Assembly (NCBI GenBank): GCA_018822065.1
Contig: JAHJKV010000205.1
Coordinates: forward strand, 1-5,473
Reading direction: 5' to 3'
Source: Pseudomonadota bacterium
Lineage (GTDB): Bacteria > Desulfobacterota > Desulfovibrionia > Desulfovibrionales > Desulfovibrionaceae
Length of the DNA: 5,473 nt
Shown piece by piece: positions 1 to 5,473 of the stretch. Below the pieces are notes generated by a model that did no database searches, had not been told where the DNA came from, and worked only from the letters and a program-made list of their open reading frames with translations. The position numbers and the translations under genes were made by a program. Positions within the stretch are counted from its first letter, which is position 1. Each line of letters opens with the position of its first letter.

Positions 1-1
1 G

Positions 2-565
2 GCCTGCTCCGGCCTGCTCATGAACGCGGACTCCGGCGGCCAAGCAGAGATTCCCTCGGATTCCACCCTGAACTTGACCAGCAAGGGTTCCATTTCCTGC
101 TGGGTATACATGAACAGCTTCAACACCTGGGGCGGCATCATCCACAAGGGAGAAAGCCAAAATTCTAACCATCTTGGTATCTTCTCTGACGAAACCTACT
201 CCCTGCAATTTACCGGCGACGACGATTCACCAAGCATGATCATCATCCCCAACAACAACACTTACTATGAAATCAAGGCGACCACGAACATGCAGGAAGA
301 CACCTGGTACCATATCGCAGCCACCTGGGACCAGGCCGCCGGGGCAGATGAATTGGTCATCTACATCAATGGAGTAGAGGAGAGATCCCTGGCCAGCCTT
401 CCAGGCCCGGCTCGGTCCACAGCCTCCTCCATGACCATCGGAGCCCAGTTCGGTGACGGCGACTATGCCTTCGATGGTATCGTAGACGAGTTGTACATAT
501 ATAACCGGCAGCTTTCAGCAGCTGAAGTCCTGACCCTTTACAACGACGGGCTCCGGCAACCTTAA
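2..565 (+). CDS. LamG / concanavalin A-like jellyroll protein, C-terminal part (5' end outside window)
   Basis: The reading frame is open from the first complete codon at position 2 and ends at TAA 563-565. The ATG at 20 has no purine-rich ribosome site upstream, and starting there would remove the first strand of the fold, so I read this as the C-terminal end of a longer protein. Visible LamG hallmarks are an entry strand ending in AEIPSDSTLNL, then SISCWVYM, the central TWYHIAATWD followed by LVIYINGVEE, and the closing FDGIVDELYIYNRQLSAAEV-type segment (key residues D-E-L-Y-I-Y-N-R). LamG-like domains are beta-sandwiches that often bind carbohydrate or protein on the cell surface; the ligand cannot be told from sequence. 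The gene is followed 16 nt later by a small secreted protein gene and converges on a pilus locus. A role as surface or pilus-associated adhesin (MSHA loci carry a LamG-like MshQ) is inference. The domain call is solid; the full architecture is unknown. Confidence 0.82.
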   Translation, partial: ACSGLLMNADSGGQAEIPSDSTLNLTSKGSISCWVYMNSFNTWGGIIHKGESQNSNHLGIFSDETYSLQFTGDDDSPSMIIIPNNNTYYEIKATTNMQEDTWYHIAATWDQAAGADELVIYINGVEERSLASLPGPARSTASSMTIGAQFGDGDYAFDGIVDELYIYNRQLSAAEVLTLYNDGLRQP

Positions 566-581
566 CCCAGAGGTATCAGCC

Positions 582-836
582 ATGCGCAGTTGCATCCTTT
601 GTTTCGCCTTTGTAGCTTTCTTGGCGGTAATGACTCCCATCCACTCTGCTTGGGCCGTGGGCCCACCTCAGACCGCTGAGGAGGCGGCTGAAAAGCCCAC
701 AGGCAAGGATGAATTCAAGGTCATCGGGAAGGGTGCCAAAAGCGCAAACACCAACCCAGACAAAGAGACTGAACCTGCCGAGGTCAAAAAGAAAAAACCG
801 AGCTATGGGGAGATCATCATCGAACCTCAGAACTGA
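582..836 (+). CDS. small secreted Lys/Glu-rich hypothetical protein (84 aa)
   Basis: I do not recognise this family. The start ATG at 582 has a good ribosome site, AGAGG at 569-573, with 8 nt spacing. Residues 1-25 look like a Sec signal peptide: an Arg at position 2, a hydrophobic stretch from about 5 to 17, and an Ala-Trp-Ala motif at 23-25 suggesting cleavage before Val26. The cysteines at 4 and 7 are not in a lipobox, so a lipoprotein is unlikely. The mature part, about 59 residues, is rich in Lys, Glu, Pro and Asn, has a KKKK run, contains no cysteine and looks disordered, ending in a short hydrophobic GEIIIEP segment. It would be periplasmic or exported. It lies 16 nt after the LamG gene and is probably co-transcribed with it; transcription would end at the hairpin 28 nt downstream. 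The ribosome site and signal peptide make it likely to be a real gene despite its size. Confidence 0.7.
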   Translation: MRSCILCFAFVAFLAVMTPIHSAWAVGPPQTAEEAAEKPTGKDEFKVIGKGAKSANTNPDKETEPAEVKKKKPSYGEIIIEPQN

Positions 837-863
837 AACTCGTTCCCTGCCTGACAGAATACC

Positions 864-893
864 AAAAAGCCCGCCTCTTGGCGGGCTTTCTTA
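864..893. terminator. bidirectional intrinsic terminator between convergent genes
   Basis: The core arms GCCCGCC (869-875) and GGCGGGC (880-886) pair perfectly around a 4-nt TCTT loop, and flanking AAA/TTT extends the stem to 10 bp (866-875 with 880-889). On the + strand it is followed by TTTCTT, and on the - strand by a run of five T (864-868). It sits 28 nt after the small secreted protein gene (+) and 65 nt after the PilU-like gene (-), so it can end both transcripts. Confidence 0.9.
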
Positions 894-958
894 TTGGTAG
901 CCAGTCTTATTGAAATACTCTCAAACAGACAACCTGATACAACCCATGTCCCCGGATC

Positions 959-2128
959 TCAGGCCAGTTCCAGGTTGATGTCCTCCTCCAGTTCGCCGAC
1001 CTTGAGCTGGCTGATGGATTCGCCGCGTTTCATCTTGATGTTGTCGATCATCATCCCCAGCTTGGAGCGGTCCGAGGCAGCGAGCATGGCAGTTTCCTCG
1101 GTGATGGACCCGGCCTCAAACAGGGCGAAAAGGTGCTGGTCAAAGGTCTGCATGCCATAGGGCTGACCATCGGCGATGATCCCGTAAAAGGTCTTGTCCC
1201 CGTCCTCGCCGCCAAGCATCAGCTCGCGGATGCGCAGAGTGTTTCGCATGACCTCGAAGGCGGCCACGCGGCCTCCCTCCTTGCCCGGCAGGAGTCGCTG
1301 GGAGACCACATATTTCAGGCTCTCGGCCAGCTGCATGCGCACCACCCGTTGCTCGGCGGAATCGAAAAGCCCGAGGACGCGGTTGATGGTCGAGCCGGTA
1401 TCGTTGGCGTGGATGGTGGAGACCACCAGATGGCCCGTGCCTGCGGCCTGGAGCGCGATGGCCATGGTCTCGCGGTCGCGAATCTCGCCGACCATGATCA
1501 CCTTGGGGGCCTGGCGCAGGGCGGCCCGGAGGCCTGAGGCAAAGGAATCGAAGTCCGCGTGCTGCTCTCGCTGGTTCACCACGCCCTTCTTGTGGCGGTG
1601 GGTGAACTCCACGGGGTCTTCAAGGGTCAGGATATGTACGGCTCGGGTCTCATTGATGCGGTCGATGAGCGCGGCCAGGGAGTTGGACTTGCCCGTGCCC
1701 GTGCCGCCCGTGACCAGGACCATGCCGTATTTTTCCTTGGCAATGTCCGAGAATACCGGAGGCAGGCCGAGTTCCTTGGCCGTGGGGATACTCGTGGGCA
1801 GTTTGCGCATGACAATGGAGAGATTGCCACGCTGCTTGAAGATGTTCACCCGGAAGCGGCCCTTGCCTGCCAGGCCGTAGGAGAGGTCGCAAGAACCCTG
1901 CCCGGCCAGCTGACGTTGGTGGACCTTGCTGTCGCTGATGAGCGCCGTGCTCATGGCGCTGGTCAGGATCGGGGTGAGCCGCTCCAGGCTCGGACCGAGC
2001 TTGACCGTGACCAGTTCGCCGTGCACCTCGGCCTGAACGCCCTTGCCGGGGGTCATGACAATGTCCGAGAGGTCGGGGTGTTTCTCCAGGACCGCGTTGA
2101 TGATGGCGTCGAATTTTTCCGTCTGCAT
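959..2128 (-). CDS. pilU: PilU-like type IV pilus retraction ATPase
   Basis: Hexameric cytoplasmic motor ATPase of the PilT/PilU branch of the secretion ATPase superfamily. In order: an N-terminal PAS-like region (about 1-115); Walker A GGTGTGKS at 141-148; Asp box ILTLEDPVEFTH at 166-177 with Glu170; Walker B IMVGE at 211-215 with Glu215; and a His box with His240 (STIHAND). Features that separate PilU from PilT are present: HKKG-VVNQRE near 179-188, LRQAP at 204-208 in place of LREDP, GEIRDRETM, and HAN in the His box. The length of 389 aa fits PilU. The start ATG is 2 nt after the pilT stop, with GGAGA (2136-2140) 7 nt upstream inside pilT, so the two are translationally coupled. PilU is known to support PilT-dependent retraction. 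Oddities: Asn149 where PilT has Thr after GKS; AAGTGHL rather than AAETGHL at 228-234; QREQH rather than QREVG; and a degenerate counterpart (LRIRELM, 298-304) of the PilT AIRNLIRE motif. The ATPase family is certain; the PilU label is likely. Confidence 0.88.
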   Translation of the reverse strand: MQTEKFDAIINAVLEKHPDLSDIVMTPGKGVQAEVHGELVTVKLGPSLERLTPILTSAMSTALISDSKVHQRQLAGQGSCDLSYGLAGKGRFRVNIFKQRGNLSIVMRKLPTSIPTAKELGLPPVFSDIAKEKYGMVLVTGGTGTGKSNSLAALIDRINETRAVHILTLEDPVEFTHRHKKGVVNQREQHADFDSFASGLRAALRQAPKVIMVGEIRDRETMAIALQAAGTGHLVVSTIHANDTGSTINRVLGLFDSAEQRVVRMQLAESLKYVVSQRLLPGKEGGRVAAFEVMRNTLRIRELMLGGEDGDKTFYGIIADGQPYGMQTFDQHLFALFEAGSITEETAMLAASDRSKLGMMIDNIKMKRGESISQLKVGELEEDINLELA

Positions 2129-2130
2129 GG

Positions 2131-3204
2131 CTACATCTCCGGCGTGTCCGGCCCGACCCTGGCCCGGACCTTTTCCTTGTCCAGGGCATGCGCCACCGCC
2201 ACCGAGGCGGAGATGACACCCTGTTCGTAGAGTTCGGTGATGTGGTCGTCCAAGGGCATCATGCCATGCTGCTTGCCGGTCTGCATGACCGAGGGAATCT
2301 GGTGGTTGTCGCCCTTACGGATCAGGTTTCTGACCGAGGGGATGCCCATGAGGATATCCAGGGCGGCGACACGGCCACGCCCGTCCTTTTTCTTTAGGAG
2401 CGACTGGGAAACGATGGCCCGGAAGCTGTCTGCAAAGCTGGTACGTACCTGGGATTGCATCTCCTCGGGGAAGACCTCGATGATGCGGTCCACGGTCTTC
2501 ACGGCAGAGACGGTGTGCAGGGTGGAGAGCACGAGGTGACCGGTCTCGGCCGCTTCCAGCGCCAGGGCGATGGTCTCATAGTCGCGCATTTCGCCCACGA
2601 GGATGATGTCCGGGTCTTCGCGCAGAGCGCCGCGCAGGGCGGATTTGAAACTTTTGGTGTGGCGCCCCACCTCGCGCTGGTTGAAGAGGCAGCCCCGGTT
2701 CTTGTGCACAAATTCGATAGGGTCCTCGATGGTCAGGATGTGGTCCTTGCGGTTGGTATTGGCGTAGTCCATCATTGCCGCGAGCGTGGTGGACTTGCCG
2801 GAGCCTGTCGGGCCGGTGACCAGGACCAACCCCTTGTCGAGCATGGCCATATTTTTGAGGCATTCGGGCAGGCCCAAGATGTCGAGGGAAAGAATGGTCT
2901 GGGGAATTTCGCGAAACACGGCGGCTATTCCGCGCTGCTGCTGGAAAAAGTTCACCCGATAGCGGGCCATGCCCGGCACTTCATAGGCGAAATCCACGTC
3001 GCCGCATTCCTCGAAGACCTTGATCTTGTCCTCGGGCGTGATTTCATAGAGGAGCTTTCGCAGCTCCTCGTCCTCGAAGGCCTTGTATTTGATCCGCTGC
3101 AAATCTCCCCGCAAGCGCATGATCGGCTGGGACCCGGTGCACAGATGCAGGTCGCTGCCACTATGTTCGTGCAGCATCTTGAAAAAGGCGTTGATCTGGG
3201 CCAT
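2131..3204 (-). CDS. pilT: PilT, type IV pilus retraction ATPase
   Basis: Canonical PilT of 357 aa. It powers pilus disassembly at the cytoplasmic face of the inner-membrane platform by ATP hydrolysis in a hexameric ring. Seen in the protein: an N-terminal segment with GSDLHL-x-GSQPIMRLRGDL (16-35) typical of PilT; Walker A GPTGSGKST at 131-139; Asp box LTIEDPIEFVH at 157-167 with Glu160; LREDPDIILVGEMRD (194-208) containing Walker B and catalytic Glu205; His box STLHT with His230; and the retraction motif SVRNLIRKG at 290-298. All key residues are intact. The start at 3204 has GGAG (3211-3214) 6 nt upstream. The gene follows the second prepilin after 120 nt holding an intrinsic terminator, and is followed after 2 nt by the pilU-like gene. 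It therefore probably has its own promoter or depends on read-through. Confidence in family and function is high. Confidence 0.95.
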   Translation of the reverse strand: MAQINAFFKMLHEHSGSDLHLCTGSQPIMRLRGDLQRIKYKAFEDEELRKLLYEITPEDKIKVFEECGDVDFAYEVPGMARYRVNFFQQQRGIAAVFREIPQTILSLDILGLPECLKNMAMLDKGLVLVTGPTGSGKSTTLAAMMDYANTNRKDHILTIEDPIEFVHKNRGCLFNQREVGRHTKSFKSALRGALREDPDIILVGEMRDYETIALALEAAETGHLVLSTLHTVSAVKTVDRIIEVFPEEMQSQVRTSFADSFRAIVSQSLLKKKDGRGRVAALDILMGIPSVRNLIRKGDNHQIPSVMQTGKQHGMMPLDDHITELYEQGVISASVAVAHALDKEKVRARVGPDTPEM

Positions 3205-3238
3205 GACTTGCTCCGGCTAAGGGATGATACTTTGTTCA

Positions 3239-3267
3239 GGTGTACATGCCCGTGCTCTACAAGGCAA
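3239..3267 (-). promoter_or_regulatory. weak candidate sigma70 promoter for pilT-pilU
   Basis: Read on the - strand, TTGCCT (3262-3267) and TACACC (3239-3244) are 17 nt apart, matching the -35 at four of six and the -10 at three of six positions. The terminator just upstream makes a pilT promoter here likely on logic, but this particular match is poor and the true site may differ. Confidence 0.2.
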
Positions 3268-3279
3268 TATTGGAACATT

Positions 3280-3303
3280 AAAAAAAGGGGGCCGAAGCCC
3301 CCT
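3280..3303 (-). terminator. intrinsic terminator after the prepilin pair (UUCG tetraloop)
   Basis: On the - strand AGGGGGC and GCCCCCT form a perfect 7-bp stem closed by C-G around a TTCG loop, the especially stable cUUCGg tetraloop. A run of seven T follows (3280-3286; the last base of the stem is shared). It begins 21 nt beyond the second prepilin stop codon, so it should end most pilin transcripts before pilT. The + strand lacks a T tract, so the terminator is one-directional. Confidence 0.92.
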
Positions 3304-3324
3304 GTCATAATCACTTCAGATGCA

Positions 3325-3738
3325 TTACGGCCAGTCAATGGTACGCGTCACCGCAACCGTCCAGCCTCCTGATCCATTGGACCGCTGAGCCGATACCAAT
3401 ATACCCGTACCGCTTGTCGCATAGGTGAACTGGTAATCACCCACAACAACCTGACTGCTGCCATCCAGATTGAGATATCCCGCCCCGGATATGGCCGCCA
3501 AGTCTGCCGGCGGTGCCTTATTGTCAACCACGTATTTCATAAACGCGAGGTTAAACTGCACCACAGCCTCGGACAGCGCTTGCTGGTTGGTGTTACTTTC
3601 CGCCGTGGTGGTCATGTCGAAGTACCTCGGCGCGATCACAGCGGCGAGGATGCCCAGGATGATGATAACAGTGATCAGTTCGATGAGCGTAAAACCGCTC
3701 ATGCTGCTCGCTGTCCAATCCCTGTTACGCCGTATCAT
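3325..3738 (-). CDS. type IV prepilin, MSHA-like (second of tandem pair)
   Basis: Short class III-type prepilin of 137 aa. The cleavage site is Gly15 before Phe16, followed by FTLIELITVIIILGILAAV with the conserved Glu at mature position 5, then APRYFDM as in MSHA-type pilins. The mature form would be about 122 aa: one N-terminal hydrophobic helix and a small globular head, with no cysteine and so no pilin disulfide loop. The C-terminus is IDWP. The start is uncertain. ATG 3738 gives a 15-residue leader with positive charge (RRNR) but has only AGGG one nucleotide upstream. The internal ATG at 3702 gives an uncharged three-residue leader, MSG, with no better ribosome site. A stop codon two codons before 3738 rules out a longer form. 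I keep 3738 because of the charged leader. The gene begins 14 nt after the previous prepilin stop, so translational coupling may compensate for the poor site. It is probably a fibre subunit or minor pilin; which is unknown. Confidence 0.9.
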   Translation of the reverse strand: MIRRNRDWTASSMSGFTLIELITVIIILGILAAVIAPRYFDMTTTAESNTNQQALSEAVVQFNLAFMKYVVDNKAPPADLAAISGAGYLNLDGSSQVVVGDYQFTYATSGTGILVSAQRSNGSGGWTVAVTRTIDWP

Positions 3739-3752
3739 ACCCTAAATCGTCG

Positions 3753-4154
3753 CTAGTTTCCGGGCCAGGGAACCGTCATTGCGGTCCCGGCCGTGCCGTC
3801 CGCGTTCGTCGGCGTGATAGTCACGTCGGTCACGTTGGGAGAAGCACCGGTTCCACCACCATAGGCAAGGGTGAAGTCGCCGATATCCACCGGGTTTGCA
3901 CCAAGATAGGCGGCTACCTGGAGGGGGGCCAGGTTGGCAGGAGCCGTACCTGTGTTCAGGGTGTACTGGGCAAAGGCCATGCTCAAACGGGCCACGCCTT
4001 CGCTGGCCGCGCCATTCAGAGCAGCATTGGTCGCCTGGGTGGACATGTTGAAGTATTTGGGCGCCACGACAGCAGCCAGAATACCCAGGATGATGATCAC
4101 GGTAATCAGTTCGATGAGGGTGAAACCACCCTCGCGTTTGTTCAGTCTACGCAT
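3753..4154 (-). CDS. type IV prepilin, MSHA-like (first of tandem pair)
   Basis: Prepilin of 133 aa with a basic 10-residue leader (MRRLNKREGG), cleavage between Gly10 and Phe11, and the FTLIELITVIIILGILAAV helix with Glu at mature position 5. APKYFNMSTQATNAAL follows, closely resembling the start of MSHA-type pilins. The mature length is about 123 aa. The head is rich in Gly, Ala and Thr, has no cysteine, and ends in VPWPGN. The start is well supported by a strong ribosome site, AAGGAGAGG at 4163-4171. A candidate promoter lies about 85 nt upstream of the start. The good translation signals and first position suggest this is the more abundant subunit, which is inference. The downstream prepilin is a clear paralogue, sharing the N-terminal helix and a W-P ending. 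A pseudopilin of a type II secretion system is the alternative, but GspG hallmarks are absent and adjacent pilT/pilU favour a retractable pilus. Confidence 0.92.
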   Translation of the reverse strand: MRRLNKREGGFTLIELITVIIILGILAAVVAPKYFNMSTQATNAALNGAASEGVARLSMAFAQYTLNTGTAPANLAPLQVAAYLGANPVDIGDFTLAYGGGTGASPNVTDVTITPTNADGTAGTAMTVPWPGN

Positions 4155-4162
4155 AGGTCTAT

Positions 4163-4171
4163 CCTCTCCTT
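4163..4171 (-). promoter_or_regulatory. strong ribosome binding site of the first prepilin
   Basis: AAGGAGAGG on the - strand is a near-perfect anti-16S match. The core GAGG ends 8 nt before ATG 4154 and AGGAG ends 11 nt before it. It fixes the prepilin start and contrasts with the poor site of the second prepilin. Confidence 0.8.
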
Positions 4172-4239
4172 TGAATGTTTGGCGTCACCTGGGCCGTCCC
4201 GCAGCAAATGCGTGGAAGTGCTTCGATCCAGGCACACTT

Positions 4240-4268
4240 TTCATAGCACAATCCCAATCAAATCCCAA
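4240..4268 (-). promoter_or_regulatory. candidate sigma70 promoter for the prepilin pair
   Basis: On the - strand, TTGGGA (4263-4268) and TATGAA (4240-4245) are separated by 17 nt, each matching consensus at four of six positions. The -10 is preceded by TGC (4246-4248), an extended -10 element. Transcription would start near 4233, leaving a leader of about 80 nt before the first prepilin. It lies in the 151-nt gap after the platform gene, where no terminator hairpin is visible. Read-through from the platform gene therefore remains possible as well. Confidence 0.4.
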
Positions 4269-4305
4269 CAATTTCCTTTTCCCCAAATAGTACCTTCGTA
4301 TCGCT

Positions 4306-5473
4306 TCACATGCCGCTCATGGCGTTCGTCATCAGATCGATCATGGGCAGCATGATGGCCAGACCGAAGAAGCCGACCACGCCAGCCAGACAGGCCACCA
4401 GCATCGGCCCCAAAAGCTCGCTCATCTTGGAAACCGAGTAGTCCACCTCGTAGTCGTAGTGCACACTGATTTCCTTGAGCATTTCCTCCAACTGGCCCGA
4501 TTCCTCGCCGATGGCCACCATGCTCACCAGCATGGGCGTGAAATAGCGCGCCTGTTTGAGGGGACCAGCCAGACCACGCCCCTGCTCCAGCTTTTCGCGC
4601 ACCCCTTCAAACTCCTTGCTCACCGCCGAGTTGCCGATGGTACCGGAGATGATGTCCACGCTTTCCAGCACGGTGACACCCGAGGCCTGGAGGATGGCAA
4701 AGATGGAGCCGAAACGGGACATGGCCGCCTTGACGAACACATCTCCAAGAATGGGGAGCGCAAGCAGAAAACGATCCTTCATCAGACAGCCCCGCTCGGT
4801 TTTCACCCAGGTGACCAGACCGAAACCGGCTGCAAATGTGCCCACGAGGATGAGCGGCCAATACGCCATAAACACATGGTGAATCTCAATGCAGATACGA
4901 GTAGGCATGGGTAGTTCAATACCCTGGCCCTCGAACAAATCGATGAAGTTCGGCAGCACCACGGTGATGAGCACGATAAAGGCAATGACCAGGGCCACGA
5001 CCACGACAATCGGGTAGGTTAGGGCGGACTTGATGTCCTTGATCACCTTGTTTTCATGCTCGACGATGTAGATGAGCCGCTCCAGTACCTCCAGCAGGGT
5101 ACCCGAAACCTCGCCCGCCCGGACCATGTTGCAATAAAGGCGGGAGAAGATGGACTTGTGTCTGGAAAAGGCCCGGAAGAGCGTGCTGCCTGTGGTCACG
5201 TCGTTGATGATGTCCACCACGGCAGCCTTGAGCCTCGGGTTCTCGGTCTGTTCCTCCAATACCTTCAGGGTCTGCAGCACTGGCACGCCTGCGTTGAGCA
5301 TGGTCTTGAGCTGCTTGGTGAAGAGGATCAGGTCCTGGGGTTTGATCTGCTGGAACCGGGCCATGAACCCACCGCCGACCTCGGTCTTCTTGATGGCCCC
5401 GCCCAGCTTCACCTTGGTCGGGATCAATCCCTTGTCCACCAGACTCTGATAGGCCATGTCCTGGGATTCGACC
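4306..5473 (-). CDS. GspF/PilC/MshG-family inner-membrane platform protein, 5' end outside window
   Basis: Polytopic inner-membrane platform protein of type IV pilus and type II secretion machines; it links the motor ATPases to the growing fibre. The frame stays open past ATG 5457 to the window edge, adding V-E-S-Q-D before that Met. The resulting VESQDMAYQSLVDKGLIP matches the family's N-terminal soluble region, so Met at 5457 is internal and some tens of residues lie outside. Numbering from that Met, the first F domain spans about 45-170 (FTKQLKTMLNAGVPVLQTL, then NMVRAGEVSGTL) and the second about 248-374 (FAILQASGVTVLESV, then VAIGEESGQLEEML). Membrane segments lie near 147-171, 196-217 and 350-372. 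The protein ends MSGM at TGA 4306-4308. The prepilin pair follows after 151 nt. The layout platform-pilin-pilin resembles MSHA clusters (mshG to mshA). The family is certain; the choice between the names PilC, MshG and GspF is not. Confidence 0.93.
   Translation of the reverse strand, partial: VESQDMAYQSLVDKGLIPTKVKLGGAIKKTEVGGGFMARFQQIKPQDLILFTKQLKTMLNAGVPVLQTLKVLEEQTENPRLKAAVVDIINDVTTGSTLFRAFSRHKSIFSRLYCNMVRAGEVSGTLLEVLERLIYIVEHENKVIKDIKSALTYPIVVVVALVIAFIVLITVVLPNFIDLFEGQGIELPMPTRICIEIHHVFMAYWPLILVGTFAAGFGLVTWVKTERGCLMKDRFLLALPILGDVFVKAAMSRFGSIFAILQASGVTVLESVDIISGTIGNSAVSKEFEGVREKLEQGRGLAGPLKQARYFTPMLVSMVAIGEESGQLEEMLKEISVHYDYEVDYSVSKMSELLGPMLVACLAGVVGFFGLAIMLPMIDLMTNAMSGM

Noticed and set aside
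1133..2230. Several long + strand frames opposite the PilU-like gene (for example 1194-1880 and 1559-2230)
   Set aside because: They are shadows of a well supported ATPase gene with intact motifs; none has a convincing ribosome site or family resemblance.
2455..3372. A 305-codon open frame on the + strand opposite pilT
   Set aside because: It lies antisense to a canonical PilT gene and its translation has no recognisable domain. Long antisense frames are common in GC-rich genes.
3700..3702. Alternative ATG start for the second prepilin
   Set aside because: It would leave an uncharged three-residue leader and has no better ribosome site than 3738, so the longer basic leader is preferred, with some doubt.
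4206..4221. Possible sigma54 (-24/-12) promoter upstream of the prepilins on the - strand, suggested by TTGCT
   Set aside because: The -24 element reads TTCCACG with CC instead of the required GG, and the spacing to TTGCT is one nucleotide short.
4189..4232. CCTGG/CCAGG inverted repeat and a small GAAG-TG-CTTC palindrome in the prepilin leader region
   Set aside because: The arms are short and the outer loop is long, with no family-specific riboswitch or attenuator pattern; chance pairing is likely.
5455..5457. ATG 5457 as the true start of the platform gene
   Set aside because: The frame stays open to the window edge, and the extra residues V-E-S-Q-D fit the family's N-terminal domain; a start here would truncate that domain.

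Overview
This window is a type IV pilus locus from a moderately GC-rich Gram-negative bacterium. The gene types, the MSHA-like prepilin N-termini and the compact intrinsic terminators fit a deltaproteobacterial sulfate reducer of the Desulfovibrio/Pseudodesulfovibrio kind. That lineage is inferred from general resemblance, not from a marker gene.

Layout. The left edge (2-836) is read on the + strand. It holds the C-terminal part of a LamG/concanavalin-like jellyroll protein, cut by the window edge, followed 16 nt later by a small secreted, Lys/Glu-rich protein of unknown function. A GC-rich hairpin at 864-893 can terminate transcription from both sides. Everything to its right is on the - strand, read from 5473 down to 959: a GspF/PilC/MshG-family inner-membrane platform protein (5' end outside the window), two tandem short type IV prepilins, PilT, and a second PilT-family ATPase that matches PilU by its motifs. 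A strong UUCG-loop terminator lies between the second prepilin and pilT. A plausible sigma70 promoter with an extended -10 lies between the platform gene and the first prepilin. The locus therefore looks like at least two or three transcription units in one direction: platform gene, pilin pair, and pilT-pilU.

How the parts fit. The platform protein anchors the pilus motor in the inner membrane. The prepilins are membrane-inserted through a shared hydrophobic N-terminus, cleaved after Gly by a prepilin peptidase (not in the window) and assembled into the fibre. PilT drives retraction, and PilU acts as an auxiliary retraction motor with PilT. The extension ATPase, secretin, alignment proteins and prepilin peptidase are not in this window. 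The convergent LamG protein could be a surface or pilus-associated adhesin, but only its position supports that.

Nothing here is clearly a new system. The points worth a second look are a retraction-motor pair placed directly behind MSHA-like pilins, the cysteine-free pilin pair with conserved DNA over the N-terminal coding region, the odd leader and start of the second pilin, the terminator splitting pilins from motors, and unusual residues in the PilU-like ATPase.
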